This document shows, piece after piece, positions 53,632 through 63,378 of a stretch of DNA of 64,000 bases. The translations under genes and the position numbers were made by a program. The stretch comes from Pokkaliibacter sp. MBI-7. GTDB lineage: Bacteria; Pseudomonadota; Gammaproteobacteria; Pseudomonadales; Balneatricaceae. Position 1 is the first letter of the stretch; every line of letters starts with the position of its first letter. The stretch lies in contig NZ_JARVTG010000002.1 of the NCBI RefSeq assembly GCF_029846635.1, positions 620,001 through 684,000 of the forward strand, in the 5' to 3' direction. Below the pieces are notes generated by a model that worked only from the letters and a program-made list of their open reading frames with translations, was not told the DNA's origin and did no database searches.

Positions 53632-54912
53632 TCAATGGGCCAGCCATTTGGCGGGCACGGTCACCAGCTCCGGCACGATGACGAAGAGCAGCAGAATGCC
53701 GACGTAGGCCAGCAGGAAGGGGGCGACACCGCGCACCGCCTCCTCAAACCGGATACGACCGACACCGCAGATAACGTTGAGCACATTGCCCACCGGCGGG
53801 GTAATCAGACCGATGGAGCAGTTCAGTACCATCATGATGCCGAAGTACACCGGGTCGATGCCGGCCAGCTTCACCAGCGGCATGAGGATGGGCGTCAGTA
53901 CCAGAATGGTGGGGGTCAGATCCATCACCATGCCGACCAGCAGCACCACGCCCATGATCGCCAGCATCAACAGACGCGGGCTGTCTGTCAGCGGACCGAG
54001 CACATCGGCGACCATCATCGGCAGCTGTGCCACGCTGATCAGCCAGGAGGCGACCATGGCCGAGGCCACCAGAAACATCACCACGGCGGTATTGCGTGCC
54101 GCTTTGGTCAGCACCTCGAACATCTGTCTGGCGCTCAGCTCGCGATAGACCAGCGTTGAAATCAGGATGGCGTAGACCGCTGCGACTACGGCCGCTTCAG
54201 TAGGGGTGAAAATGCCGGTCTTGATACCACCGATAATCACTACCGGCAGCAGCAAGGCCCAGACGCTGTCTTTCAGGGCATTGATACGCTGACGCTTGCT
54301 GGCTTTTGGCGCGACGGCGATGTCTTCCCGGCGGGTCAGCATCGACCAGATAAACACCAGGGTGATGCCCATCAGCAGACCCGGAACGATGCCGGCGAGG
54401 AACAGCTTGGTGATAGAGATCCCCCCGGCGACGCCGATGATGATCAGCGGAATGGAGGGCGGAATGATCGGCGCAATAATGCCCCCTGCCGCCAGCAGAC
54501 CGGCAGAGCGTCCGACCGGGTAGTTGGCCTCGCGCATCATTGGCAGCAGGATACTGGCCAGTGCCGCGGCATCAGCGACGGCAGAGCCTGACAGACTGGC
54601 CATGACGATGGCGGCGAAGATGGCGACAAAGCCCAGCCCGCCTTTTCTGTGACCAACAAACATCATCGCCAGATTGACGATACGTTTAGACAGCCCTCCC
54701 TGAGCCATCACCTCACCGGCTACCAGAAAGAAGGGGATGGCCAGCAGGGTAAAGCTGTCGGCACCGTCCACCAGGTTCTGCGCCAGAATCTGGGTGTTGA
54801 ACAGGTCAAGGTGCAGCATCAGCACCACCGCGCTGACCAGCAGGGCAAAGGCGATAGGCAGGCCAAGGCCGATGGAACCCAGCAGTGAGCCTAAAAACAG
54901 GGCGATAGTCAT
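53632..54912 (-). CDS. dctM: TRAP transporter large membrane subunit DctM (1)
   Basis: This 426-residue protein has about twelve hydrophobic segments and the DctM wording: IALFLGSLLGSIGLGLPIAFAL, GANPIIPPSIPLI-like IIAPIIPPSIPLIIIG and ITPPVGNVLNVICGVGRI. It imports organic acids in symport with sodium. Its start overlaps the stop of the DctQ gene by four bases, so the two subunits are coupled. Confidence 0.92.
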   Translation of the reverse strand: MTIALFLGSLLGSIGLGLPIAFALLVSAVVLMLHLDLFNTQILAQNLVDGADSFTLLAIPFFLVAGEVMAQGGLSKRIVNLAMMFVGHRKGGLGFVAIFAAIVMASLSGSAVADAAALASILLPMMREANYPVGRSAGLLAAGGIIAPIIPPSIPLIIIGVAGGISITKLFLAGIVPGLLMGITLVFIWSMLTRREDIAVAPKASKRQRINALKDSVWALLLPVVIIGGIKTGIFTPTEAAVVAAVYAILISTLVYRELSARQMFEVLTKAARNTAVVMFLVASAMVASWLISVAQLPMMVADVLGPLTDSPRLLMLAIMGVVLLVGMVMDLTPTILVLTPILMPLVKLAGIDPVYFGIMMVLNCSIGLITPPVGNVLNVICGVGRIRFEEAVRGVAPFLLAYVGILLLFVIVPELVTVPAKWLAH

Positions 54913-55421
54913 GGGTGTACCTCCCGGCAGCGTGCCTGGGTAAGCAGGGATTCAGGCAACAACTGACCTATCAGACGGCACAACAGCTGCAGGCTCATCA
55001 GAACCCCTGCCACCAGACCGGCCAGATAGAACACGCCAATAGGGATTTCGCTGATGGGCGACAGGTTGCTCCAGTTCAGCACGGTCTGCTTGTAGGCACC
55101 GATCATCAGCATCAGGGCACATCCCAGCATCATCAGCAGGGCGGCGATACGCACCAGTTTCTTCAGCGTTGCTGGCAGCATGTCGACCAGCGTGCCAACC
55201 TCCAGATGTTCATTCTTTTGCAGTGCAACGACGGCACCAAGAAAGGTCAGCCAGACGAAGAGGTAGCGTGACAGCTCGACCGTGATGGAAATGCCACTGT
55301 TGAAGCCGTAGCGCAGGACGACATTGATGAAGACCAGAACGATCATCACCGTCAGACCGGCTGCCATCAGCAGGTTCAGGAATTGTTCCAGGCGTAACGC
55401 CAGACGAGCGAAATACAGCAT
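54909..55421 (-). CDS. dctQ: TRAP transporter small membrane subunit DctQ (1)
   Basis: This protein of 170 residues has four hydrophobic segments and the DctQ core (FINVVLRYGFNSGISITVELSRYLFVWLTFLGAVVALQKNEHLEV). ATG 55421 has GGAG at 6 bases and is preferred over ATG 55436. It pairs with the DctM encoded just after it and with the binding protein of 55482. Confidence 0.9.
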   Translation of the reverse strand: MLYFARLALRLEQFLNLLMAAGLTVMIVLVFINVVLRYGFNSGISITVELSRYLFVWLTFLGAVVALQKNEHLEVGTLVDMLPATLKKLVRIAALLMMLGCALMLMIGAYKQTVLNWSNLSPISEIPIGVFYLAGLVAGVLMSLQLLCRLIGQLLPESLLTQARCREVHP

Positions 55422-55446
55422 GGTAGCTCCACACATCTTATCCGGG

Positions 55447-55475
55447 GGCGATGGCTGCCAGCGGCCGCCATCGCC
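55447..55475 (-). terminator. Hairpin between DctP(2) and DctQ(1)
   Basis: GGCGATGGC and GCCATCGCC form a perfect 9-bp stem with an 11-base loop in the short gap after the binding-protein gene. Such hairpins often lower expression of the membrane genes relative to the binding protein in TRAP operons. Confidence 0.55.
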
Positions 55476-55481
55476 GGTTCA

Positions 55482-56531
55482 TCATTGCTGACGGGAACTG
55501 GCCAGCGCCTGCTCAAAGGCGCTGACCACGGCCGGGTCCAGCCGCTCGGTATAGCGTTTGGTCAGGGGCTGCAGAGCATCGCGCATGCGCTGACGTTCGC
55601 TGGCCGGGACGTCGTTGACGGTCATGGTTTGCTGGAGTTCATCCAGTAGCTTGCTGTTCAGTTCACGGCTGGTCTGGCGCTCATAGACCGTCGCTTCATC
55701 GGCCGCTTCATGAATGGCCTGCCGCTGGGCATCGGTCAGCTGCTTCATGAAGTTGTCGGAAGCCAGCAGTACCAGCGCGTCATAAGCATGGGCGGTCTTC
55801 GACAGGTATTTCTGCACATCGCTGAAATGCTGGGCATAGATCACCGTGTAGGGGTTTTCCTGACCATCCACGGCCCCGGTTTCCAGCGCGGTGAACAGCT
55901 CATTGACCGGCATGGGGACGGCGTTGGCTTTCAGATCATTGAACAGATCGATGTAGAGGTTGTTCTGCATGGTGCGGACTTTCAGCCCCTGCAAGTCTTC
56001 CAGCGTATTGATCGGGCGCCGGGAGTTGGTGATATGGCGGAAGCCGTTTTCCCAGAAATCCAGCGCATCCAGCTGTTTCGCCTTGAGGCTGTCGAGCAGC
56101 ATCTTGCCTGCGGGGCCATCCAGTACCTTGTCAGCCTGCTGCTCGGAATCAAACTGGAACGGCAGGCTGACGATACTGAAGTTGTCGTTGAGGCTGGCCA
56201 GTGTCGCGGTGGAGGGGACGGTGAACTCCAGCGTGCCCGCCTGCGCCATGGAGGTCATGCTGACGTCGTTACCGAGCATGGCATTGGGGAACACCTGAAT
56301 GGTGATTTCGCCATGGGTCTTTTCTTTCACCAGCTCGGCAAATTTCTTCGCCCCCAGTGTCTGTGGATGGGTTTCCGGCAGACTGGTGCCGAGCTTGGCA
56401 GTCAGTGCCAGTGCGCCGTGGCTGGCCATCAGCAGACTGCCTGCCAGCATCAGTGGAGCGAATCGGGGCAGGTGCCTGCGCTTGACCGCCGCTTGCGGGT
56501 AGCCGGTGTGCAGTGGTGAGGTAAGGCTCAT
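55482..56531 (-). CDS. dctP: TRAP transporter substrate-binding protein DctP (2)
   Basis: This 349-residue DctP protein has a long signal peptide ending SHGALA and the family motifs (LGTSLPETHPQTLGAKKFAELV, NAMLGNDVSMTSMAQAGTLEF, LQGLKVRTMQNNLYIDLF, LETGAVDGQENPYTVI). It lies directly upstream of DctQ(1) and DctM(1), so it is the primary receptor of that system. It is clearly diverged from the other two DctP proteins here, which are more alike. Confidence 0.9.
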   Translation of the reverse strand: MSLTSPLHTGYPQAAVKRRHLPRFAPLMLAGSLLMASHGALALTAKLGTSLPETHPQTLGAKKFAELVKEKTHGEITIQVFPNAMLGNDVSMTSMAQAGTLEFTVPSTATLASLNDNFSIVSLPFQFDSEQQADKVLDGPAGKMLLDSLKAKQLDALDFWENGFRHITNSRRPINTLEDLQGLKVRTMQNNLYIDLFNDLKANAVPMPVNELFTALETGAVDGQENPYTVIYAQHFSDVQKYLSKTAHAYDALVLLASDNFMKQLTDAQRQAIHEAADEATVYERQTSRELNSKLLDELQQTMTVNDVPASERQRMRDALQPLTKRYTERLDPAVVSAFEQALASSRQQ

Positions 56532-56612
56532 GTGGCTGTCCTTTTAATTGTTAATGTTGTCAGAAGGCACATTCAGGGTTGGGTAAGGGTTTGGCATCAG
56601 GGGCTAGGCCGG

Positions 56613-57662
56613 TTAGCCCGGTGCAGCCGTTGCATCAGGCAGGCGTACCCGGTAGAGCCTGAGGGCATTGGTGCAGAACAGCGCCAGCCGCTCGGCAGCA
56701 GGCAGATCAGCAGTGGCCTGCTTGAAGTGACCAAACAGCTCATCCAGTGAGGTAACCAGACCGTCGACCGGAAAGTTGCTGGCAAACAGGCAGCGCTCGG
56801 CACCAAATAACTCAATGGTCTGGCGGATCAGCCATTGATTGTCTTCCAGTCGCCAGGGTTGCTGAGGCAGCCCCAACCCGGAAATCTTCACACTGACCTG
56901 CGGGAACGCCGCCAGCTGGCTCATGGCCTGCTGCCAGCCAGTCAGGGTGGCCGGTGAGCGGTCGCCGGGCACGCCGGTATGGTTGATGACCAGCGTGACA
57001 CCGGGGTAGCGCTGCAGTAACGGCACGGCATCAGGCAGATGCCACCAGGGGCATTGCAGCTCACAGAGCAGGTTGAATTCCTGCAGCAGGGCATAACCCC
57101 GCTGCCAGCGTTCGCACTGCATGGAGCCGGGCAGCCGGTGATCTGGCCGGTAGTCCTGCTGCGCCAGAGTACGGGGTTTGTGACGTACTCCACGCACCAG
57201 CGGGAAGGCTGCCAGCCCGGCCAGTTGCTCGGCGCAGTCGTCACGATCCAGCCAGGCCTGCCCGATCATCGCCAGTGGCCAGCCGCTGCGCTGATGCAGT
57301 TCGCTGATCCAGCGTGCTTCACCGAGCGGGTCGGTCGGGTCCCATTCCGCCTCCATGTAGATGCTGCCGACAACCCGATGTTGCCCCTGTTGCCGCTGAT
57401 AATCGGCAGGCAGATAGGGCTGACAGAGGGCGGAGTAGTCACCGTAGCGAAAGGCAATACGCGGCAGATCGCACAGCCACGGATGGTAGTTGTGCAGCGG
57501 ATCCCAGAAGTGCATGTGCGCGTCAACGATGGGCAGGTCCGCATCATCTTCACTGTGCAGAAAACGCTGCTGCAGTTCAGACAGTGCCTGCTGGCTGATC
57601 GAAGCCATGCTTGGTAACGACGCCAGGCTGGTTGGTAGCACGGCACTGAGGCTTTGGCTCAT
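56613..57662 (-). CDS. Amidohydrolase-family lactonase-like hydrolase (2)
   Basis: This 349-residue protein is a second amidohydrolase-2 barrel, parallel to the one at 50500. It has VDAHMHFWDPLHNYHPWL (HxH metal motif), LVINHTGVPGDRSP, VKISGLG and CLFASNFPVDG. The two share architecture but are only moderately alike, so they probably act on different lactones or anomers. It sits between two DctP genes. Confidence 0.85.
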   Translation of the reverse strand: MSQSLSAVLPTSLASLPSMASISQQALSELQQRFLHSEDDADLPIVDAHMHFWDPLHNYHPWLCDLPRIAFRYGDYSALCQPYLPADYQRQQGQHRVVGSIYMEAEWDPTDPLGEARWISELHQRSGWPLAMIGQAWLDRDDCAEQLAGLAAFPLVRGVRHKPRTLAQQDYRPDHRLPGSMQCERWQRGYALLQEFNLLCELQCPWWHLPDAVPLLQRYPGVTLVINHTGVPGDRSPATLTGWQQAMSQLAAFPQVSVKISGLGLPQQPWRLEDNQWLIRQTIELFGAERCLFASNFPVDGLVTSLDELFGHFKQATADLPAAERLALFCTNALRLYRVRLPDATAAPG

Positions 57663-57706
57663 GACGGTTCTCCAGGTGCGGAAGAAGCAGAACAGGTGTC
57701 AGACTG

Positions 57707-58717
57707 CTATTGGCCAGCGGTCTGCTTGGCTTGCTCGATGGCATCCAGCCACTGACTGCCGTACTTCTCCACGAACCAGTCACGTACTGGCTTTTCCACC
57801 ACCTTGCGCATGCTGTCGCGGTCAGGATCGCTGACCACTTCCATGCCCTGTTCCTGCAGGAAGGCCAGATCCTTGCTTTCGTTTTTGGCGTTCAGGTCAC
57901 GCTGGAATGCGGCGGCTTTTAGCGCCTCATCCATAACGATGTCCTGATAGTCTTTTGGCAGGCTGTCGAATTTGGCCTTGTTCATGATCACCGGCGCGGC
58001 GGTGTAGGCATGTGCCGTCAGCGACAGGTATTTCTGCACCTCATAGAGCTTGGCGGAGCGGATCAGGGTGACAGGGTTTTCCTGGCCATCGACCGTACCG
58101 GTTTCGAGCGAGGTAAACAGCTCGGCGAAGGGCATGGGCACGGGGTTGGCGCCCAGCGCCGTAAAGGCTTTGAGATGTGCCGGGTTCGGTGTGGTGCGCA
58201 GCTTCAGGCCCTTGATGTCGGCGGCCGTGTGTACGGCGTGGCGGGAGTTGGTCAGGTTACGGAAGCCGACCTCCCAGAACGCCAGCCCCTTGATGCCCTT
58301 GGCATCAAACATATCCAGCAGCTGCCGTCCGGTGGTGCTGTCCAGCACCTTGTGAGCCTGTCCGGCGTTGTCGAACAGGAAGGGCAGGTCCAGTACGCCG
58401 AGCTCCCCGACCATCCCGCTGAAATATGGGTTGCCCGACAGCTCGATGTCGATGGTGCCTGCCTGCACACCGGAAATCATGGCCTGATCACTGCCCAGCT
58501 GGCCATTGGGGAAAATGCGCACCTTCACCTCGCCGTGAGTGCGTTCCTCCACCTGCCTGGCAAAGTGTTCAGCGGCAAGATGTTCCGAGTCTTCCGTCGG
58601 GTGCGGGTGAGCGAATTTCAGCACCCAGTCGGCCATGGCGGCGGGGCTGTTGAATGCCAGTACGCCCAGCGTCAGGGTACTGAGGGTAAGCGTGCGAAGT
58701 GTGGAGCGTGTTTTCAT
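57707..58717 (-). CDS. dctP: TRAP transporter substrate-binding protein DctP (3)
   Basis: This protein of 336 residues has a signal peptide ending SPAAMA and DctP motifs (VLKFAHPHPTEDSEHLAAEHFARQVEER, FPNGQLGSDQAMISGVQAGTIDIELSGNP, LETGTVDGQENPVTLI). The start at 58717 removes a long non-homologous leader. It resembles DctP(1) more than DctP(2). The nearest membrane pair without its own receptor is DctQ(2)-DctM(2), so it may serve that one. Confidence 0.9.
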   Translation of the reverse strand: MKTRSTLRTLTLSTLTLGVLAFNSPAAMADWVLKFAHPHPTEDSEHLAAEHFARQVEERTHGEVKVRIFPNGQLGSDQAMISGVQAGTIDIELSGNPYFSGMVGELGVLDLPFLFDNAGQAHKVLDSTTGRQLLDMFDAKGIKGLAFWEVGFRNLTNSRHAVHTAADIKGLKLRTTPNPAHLKAFTALGANPVPMPFAELFTSLETGTVDGQENPVTLIRSAKLYEVQKYLSLTAHAYTAAPVIMNKAKFDSLPKDYQDIVMDEALKAAAFQRDLNAKNESKDLAFLQEQGMEVVSDPDRDSMRKVVEKPVRDWFVEKYGSQWLDAIEQAKQTAGQ

Positions 58718-58799
58718 TATTGTGATCCTGTATTCGCTTGCGTAGAGGCCAGACGTGCACTTGCAGGGTGCGCGTCCCGCCTCAAAGAGCATGTCTCCG

Positions 58800-59795
58800 T
58801 CAGAGCATTTCGACACCGACGACATTGCCAGCCTGCTCAGCCTGCTGCAGGGGGTTGCGCAGCGGGCGACCAAAACTGGGCAGTTCAATCTCGAAACGAT
58901 CACCCTGCTGCGTCCTGATGCCATCGGCAAAGCTCAGCGTGGCAGTGCCGAAGAAGTGCACATGAACATCGCCGGGCCGACAGAACTGGCGGTACTTGAA
59001 GTGGTGGTGCTCCAGATTGGCCAGCGAGTGGGCCATATTGTCTTCGCCGGTGAGGAAGGGCTTGCGCCAGATGACCTCGCCGTTGCGGACAATACGGCTT
59101 TCACCCTGCAGATGACGCGGTGCCTCACCCAGCCATAACTCCGGGCCGAAACTGCAGGCACGTAGTTTGGAGTGCGCCAGCCACAGGTAGTTGCCCCGTT
59201 CGGTAACGTGGTCGGAAAACTCGTTACCCACGGCGAAGCCGATGCGGTAAGGGGAGCCGTTGTCACCGATGACGTAGAGGCCCACCAGCTCGGGTTCTTC
59301 ACCCGCATCCAGCGCAAAGCCGGGGCTGGGCAGAGGGTGCTCAGGGGCGATAACGATGTCGCCGTCGCCCTTGTAGAACCATTCAGGCTGAGCGCCAATC
59401 TGTCCGGCAGCGGGCTTGCCGCCTTCCACGCCCAGCTTGAACATCTTCATGGAATCGCTCAGCTCGGCATCGTCCTTGTCCAGCCTGGCATGCATGGCGT
59501 CACGGGTATCCGCACTGCCCAGATGGGTCAGGCCGGTGCCGCTGACCAGACAGTGCGCGGCATCGGGGTGCGTCAGCGGTGGCAACAGCAGGCGCAGGTC
59601 GAGCAGCTGGTGGTAGTCCAGCAGTTCATGGCTGAGATGACGGCGGATCATGTCCTGCAGGCTGATACCTTCGGCAATGGCGGCACGGGCCAGCGCATAG
59701 GTCCCCCCGTCAAACTCCACCAGCCGAACCTGAATGGCGCTTTCCACCACCGCCGCGCGCAGACCACGGCTGTGCTTGAGTTGAATCAGGCGCAT
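58800..59795 (-). CDS. FAH-family protein, AraD1/GguC-like
   Basis: This 331-residue protein belongs to the fumarylacetoacetate-hydrolase superfamily, AraD1/GguC-like branch. It starts MRLIQLKHSRGLRAAVVE and contains WFYKGDGDIVIAP, GEEPELVGLYVIGDNG and GEDNMAHSLANLEHHHF. Members in pentose pathways dehydrate 2-keto-3-deoxy-pentonate to 2-oxoglutarate semialdehyde. That fits the upstream dehydratase and the semialdehyde dehydrogenase at 48777. It lies 10 bases after the dehydratase gene. Substrate stereochemistry is not predictable. Confidence 0.85.
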   Translation of the reverse strand: MRLIQLKHSRGLRAAVVESAIQVRLVEFDGGTYALARAAIAEGISLQDMIRRHLSHELLDYHQLLDLRLLLPPLTHPDAAHCLVSGTGLTHLGSADTRDAMHARLDKDDAELSDSMKMFKLGVEGGKPAAGQIGAQPEWFYKGDGDIVIAPEHPLPSPGFALDAGEEPELVGLYVIGDNGSPYRIGFAVGNEFSDHVTERGNYLWLAHSKLRACSFGPELWLGEAPRHLQGESRIVRNGEVIWRKPFLTGEDNMAHSLANLEHHHFKYRQFCRPGDVHVHFFGTATLSFADGIRTQQGDRFEIELPSFGRPLRNPLQQAEQAGNVVGVEML

Positions 59796-59805
59796 TGCGG
59801 GCTCC

Positions 59806-60978
59806 TTACTCGATGATGTTGAACTGGTCGAGGTACTTGTCGGACAGGGTCAGGCCCAGACCGGGCAGGTGTTCGTCCAGATCGATAAAGCCATTAACGG
59901 GTTCGGGGTCGCCTTCAAAGATGTAGTAGAACAGCTCGTTACCGACTTCGACGTCGTGTACCGGGAAGTATTCGGACATCGGCGAGGCCAGGGTCGACAT
60001 GGTCAGATGGTAGTTATGCATCTGCCCGGCGTGGGGGATAACCGGCACGCTGTAGGCTTCGGCGAGGGCGTTGATCTTGTGGGCAGCGGTGATGCCGCCG
60101 ACGCGGTTGGTGTCGTACTGGATGACGGAGACTGCGCCCTTGTCCAGCAACTGCCGGAAACCGTAGGAGGTGAATTCGTGTTCGCCGCCGGAAATGGGGA
60201 TGCTGGTCAGCTTGTTCAGTTCGGCATAGCCGTCAATGTCATCGGCGATGACCGGCTCTTCCAGCCAGCGGGGTTCGAATTTTTCCAGCTTGGGCAGCAT
60301 GCGTTTGGCGTACTCAAGGTTCCAGCCCATGTAGCATTCGAGCATCAGATCCACATCGTCACCGATCACTTCACGTACCGCTGCGACGCTGTCGAGGTTT
60401 TTGCGCATGCCGACCGGGCCGTCTTTGGGACCATAACCAAAGCGCATTTTTACCGCCTTGAAGCCCTGATCCATATAACGCTGGGCTTCGCGCTGCATTT
60501 CATCCAGATCAGTGCGGTACAGTTTGGAGGCATAGCAGGGGATTTTTTCTTTGGTGCGCCCACCCAGCAGCTTGAACACCGGGCGGCCAGTGGCCTTGCC
60601 CATGATGTCCCAGAGGGCAATATCAATCGCGGAGATAGCGGCCATGGCCACGCCTTTGCGGCCCCATGCGAGCGTTGAGCGGTACATGCGCTGCCACAGG
60701 TATTCGTAGTCGAACGGGTCCTGATTGAGCACCAGCGGGGTGAGGTACTGATCAATGATGGCCTTGGCGATGCGTGGCGCCAGCGCGACGTTGCCGATGC
60801 CGACCACGCCTTCGTCTGTCTCTACTTCCACCACCGTCCAGCCGTGGAAACGGAAGGTGCCCATGGAATCACCACGGTCCCAGAGCTGATCCATGGCGTT
60901 GGAGCAGAAGTGTGCCTGTGGCGGAACGGTCTTACCTTTCCATTCAAATACGCGGGCACGCACTTGGGTGATTTTCAT
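59806..60978 (-). CDS. Enolase-superfamily sugar-acid dehydratase (rhamnonate dehydratase-like)
   Basis: This 390-residue protein resembles L-rhamnonate dehydratase. It shares GPKDGPVGMRKNLDSVAAVRE, LMLECYMGWN, GGEHEFTSYGFRQLL and PVNGFIDLDEHLPGLGLTL with that group. The metal ligands are Glu214 (Asp in E. coli RhmD), Glu in LEEP (240/241) and Glu266, and His316 with Asp289 is the base pair. Lys177-Met-Arg179 replaces Lys-x-Lys. It would convert an aldonate to a 2-keto-3-deoxy acid. The FAH-family gene follows. Confidence 0.88.
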   Translation of the reverse strand: MKITQVRARVFEWKGKTVPPQAHFCSNAMDQLWDRGDSMGTFRFHGWTVVEVETDEGVVGIGNVALAPRIAKAIIDQYLTPLVLNQDPFDYEYLWQRMYRSTLAWGRKGVAMAAISAIDIALWDIMGKATGRPVFKLLGGRTKEKIPCYASKLYRTDLDEMQREAQRYMDQGFKAVKMRFGYGPKDGPVGMRKNLDSVAAVREVIGDDVDLMLECYMGWNLEYAKRMLPKLEKFEPRWLEEPVIADDIDGYAELNKLTSIPISGGEHEFTSYGFRQLLDKGAVSVIQYDTNRVGGITAAHKINALAEAYSVPVIPHAGQMHNYHLTMSTLASPMSEYFPVHDVEVGNELFYYIFEGDPEPVNGFIDLDEHLPGLGLTLSDKYLDQFNIIE

Positions 60979-61057
60979 CTTGGCTTTCTCCAGAAATCGT
61001 TATTTTTGTTGCTGTGTCTTCACAAGGCTGGCTGTCGGCACATCGGGCTGGCTGCTA

Positions 61058-62080
61058 TCAGCCGCTAGTCTGGGCGCGGTAACTGGCACCCATGCGGCAG
61101 GCAATGGCAAAAGCATTTTCCATGGCCTGCACACTGGCCTTGTTGCTACCGGCAATGTCATAGGCGGTGCCGTGGGCCGGGGTGGTAATGGGGACCGGCA
61201 GGCCGCCCTGCACGGTGACGCCTTTCTCAAAACCGAGCAGCTTGATGGCGATCTGACCTTGGTCGTGGTACATGGTGACGATGGCGTCGTACTGGCCATC
61301 CCGGGCTTTGAGGAAAATCGTGTCAGCCGGGAACGGGCCGCTGATAGGCAAGCCTTCGTCGTTCAGGGCTTTGACGGCCGGGGCGATGATGTCGATTTCC
61401 TCGCGGCCGCAGACGCCGCCGTCACCGCCATGGGGGTTGAAGGCCGCGACGGCCACCCGTGGCTGCGCCACACCGGCGGCGGCCAGTGACTGATAAATCA
61501 GGCGGGTGGCCTGTTTGATACGTTCAACGCTCAGATAGCTGGCAACATCTTTCAGCGGTACATGAGAGGAAATCCGTGACGTCCACAGACCCCCCAGGGT
61601 GTTGAACTCACAGAAGAAGCCATCAACCCTGAGGTAGTCGGCGAAATAGTGCAGTTCATCCTCGAAGGGCATACCGGCCTGCTTCATGGCGTGTTTGTTG
61701 AGCGGGGCAAAACAGATTGCGTCGATATGGCGCTGGCTGACGGCAGCCAGGCACATATCCAGCACTTTTAGCACCGATGCACCGCCGGAAGCGGCAGCAA
61801 CACCTACCTGTACATCTTCGGGCTTGACGCTGTCGACAGCGACAATCAGCGGACGGTCGCTGTCCAGTGCCCGCACCTGTTGCAGGCTTTCGATGGCCAG
61901 CGTTTCCACCTTCACACCTGCAGTGTGCTGTCCGGCTTCCCACACCCAGGGGTCACCGACCAGAACGATATTGGCCTGTTGCAGGGTAGAGGGCTTGCTC
62001 AGCAGCTTGGCGATCAGTTCAGGGCCAATGCCTGCAGGATCACCCAGCGTCAGGGCAACGGTCGGGCGCAAATTACTCAT
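61058..62080 (-). CDS. pdxA2: PdxA2-type 4-phospho-D-threonate/erythronate dehydrogenase-like protein
   Basis: This protein of 340 residues is a PdxA-family dehydrogenase, with ALTLGDPAGIGPELIAKLL at the start and NPHGGDGG and VTMYHDQGQI further on. The PdxA2 branch oxidises phosphorylated tetronates in sugar-acid breakdown, whereas PdxA makes pyridoxal phosphate. The catabolic context and coupling to DctM(2) (ATGA overlap) favour PdxA2. A partner kinase (DUF1537 type) is expected but is not in the window. Confidence 0.85.
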   Translation of the reverse strand: MSNLRPTVALTLGDPAGIGPELIAKLLSKPSTLQQANIVLVGDPWVWEAGQHTAGVKVETLAIESLQQVRALDSDRPLIVAVDSVKPEDVQVGVAAASGGASVLKVLDMCLAAVSQRHIDAICFAPLNKHAMKQAGMPFEDELHYFADYLRVDGFFCEFNTLGGLWTSRISSHVPLKDVASYLSVERIKQATRLIYQSLAAAGVAQPRVAVAAFNPHGGDGGVCGREEIDIIAPAVKALNDEGLPISGPFPADTIFLKARDGQYDAIVTMYHDQGQIAIKLLGFEKGVTVQGGLPVPITTPAHGTAYDIAGSNKASVQAMENAFAIACRMGASYRAQTSG

Positions 62081-63378
62081 TGGGTTACTCCAGTGGTGGG
62101 GTAGAGCATGTTGACCAGGGTCATGGGGATCGCCGGGACATAGGTCACCAGCATCAGCACGATAAACAGCACGCCAATCATCGGCAGGTTTACCCGGGTG
62201 GTTTTCCACATATCGGTACGGGCGATGGAGCAGGACGTAGCCAGCACTGACGCCACCGGTGGCGTTTGCTGTCCGATAGCCAGATTGAGGGTCAGAATCA
62301 GACCGAAATGGATGGGGTCGATGCCGATCTGCTGGATCAGCGGCAGCACGATGGGCACCACCAGAATGATGGCGGCCGCGCCGTGCAGGAACATGCCCAG
62401 CACCAGCAACAACACGTTCAGCAATGCCAGCACCAGTACCGGATCGGTGGTGATGGAGGTAATTTCCCGCGCCAGTTGCTGCGGCAGCTGCATCTCGGTG
62501 AGGAAGGAGCCAAGAATCGCGGAGGTGGCGACCAGCAACATGACCACGGCAGTCTGCACTACGCCGTCAATCACGGCGCGATACAGCACCTGCAAATCCA
62601 TTTCGCGATAGACCAGACCCCCGATCACCAGCGCTGCCAGTACTGCAACACCAGCACCTTCGGTGGCGGTGACGATGCCGCCAAAGATGCCACCGAGAAT
62701 GATCACCGGTAGCAGCAGCGCCCAGAATGCCTCGCGGAAGGCTTTGCCCAGCCGGGTAAGGGAGAAGGCTTCCTCACGGGGCAGGTTGTATTTGACAGCG
62801 AAGTAGTAGCAGGCGGCTGCCAGCCCGATACCACCGAGAATGCCCGGCACCACGCCTGCAACGAACAGCTTGACCACCGAGGTATCGGCAATCGCGCCAT
62901 ACAGGATCATCGACAGCGACGGCGGGATGATGATGGCCAGTGACGCTGAAGCGGAAGTGATAGCGGCGGCAAACTCGGGGTTGTAGTTACGCCGTTTCAT
63001 TTCCGGAATCAGAATCGAACCGGTGGCGGCTACATCGGCCACGGCAGAGCCTGAAATTTCGGCAAAAAACATCGAGACGCCGACATTCACCATGGCCAGA
63101 CCACCGCGCACAAAGCCCACCATGGCCGAGACCAGATTGATCAGTCGTTTCGACAGGCCGGTGGTGTTCATCAGTGCGCCAGCCAGAATAAACAGTGGGA
63201 TGGCAATCAGCGGGAAGCTGGTAGCACCGCTGTACAGGGTCAGCGGGATGTTGACCAGCGCATCCCAGCCCTGAGTCAGCCAGGTGCCGGCGATGGCCAC
63301 CACGCCGATGGCGACGGCAATGGGGACGTTGATCAGCACCAGAACAAAGATTGCAGCAATAACCAGAAGCAGAGTCAT
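62077..63378 (-). CDS. dctM: TRAP transporter large membrane subunit DctM (2)
   Basis: This 433-residue protein has about twelve hydrophobic segments and the DctM pattern (LINVPIAVAIGVVAIAGTWL, IIIPPSLSMILYGAIADTSV, QQTPPVASVLATSCSIARTDMW). It overlaps both the upstream DctQ stop and the downstream pdxA2 start by four bases, so three genes are translationally coupled. Confidence 0.92.
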   Translation of the reverse strand: MTLLLVIAAIFVLVLINVPIAVAIGVVAIAGTWLTQGWDALVNIPLTLYSGATSFPLIAIPLFILAGALMNTTGLSKRLINLVSAMVGFVRGGLAMVNVGVSMFFAEISGSAVADVAATGSILIPEMKRRNYNPEFAAAITSASASLAIIIPPSLSMILYGAIADTSVVKLFVAGVVPGILGGIGLAAACYYFAVKYNLPREEAFSLTRLGKAFREAFWALLLPVIILGGIFGGIVTATEGAGVAVLAALVIGGLVYREMDLQVLYRAVIDGVVQTAVVMLLVATSAILGSFLTEMQLPQQLAREITSITTDPVLVLALLNVLLLVLGMFLHGAAAIILVVPIVLPLIQQIGIDPIHFGLILTLNLAIGQQTPPVASVLATSCSIARTDMWKTTRVNLPMIGVLFIVLMLVTYVPAIPMTLVNMLYPTTGVTQ

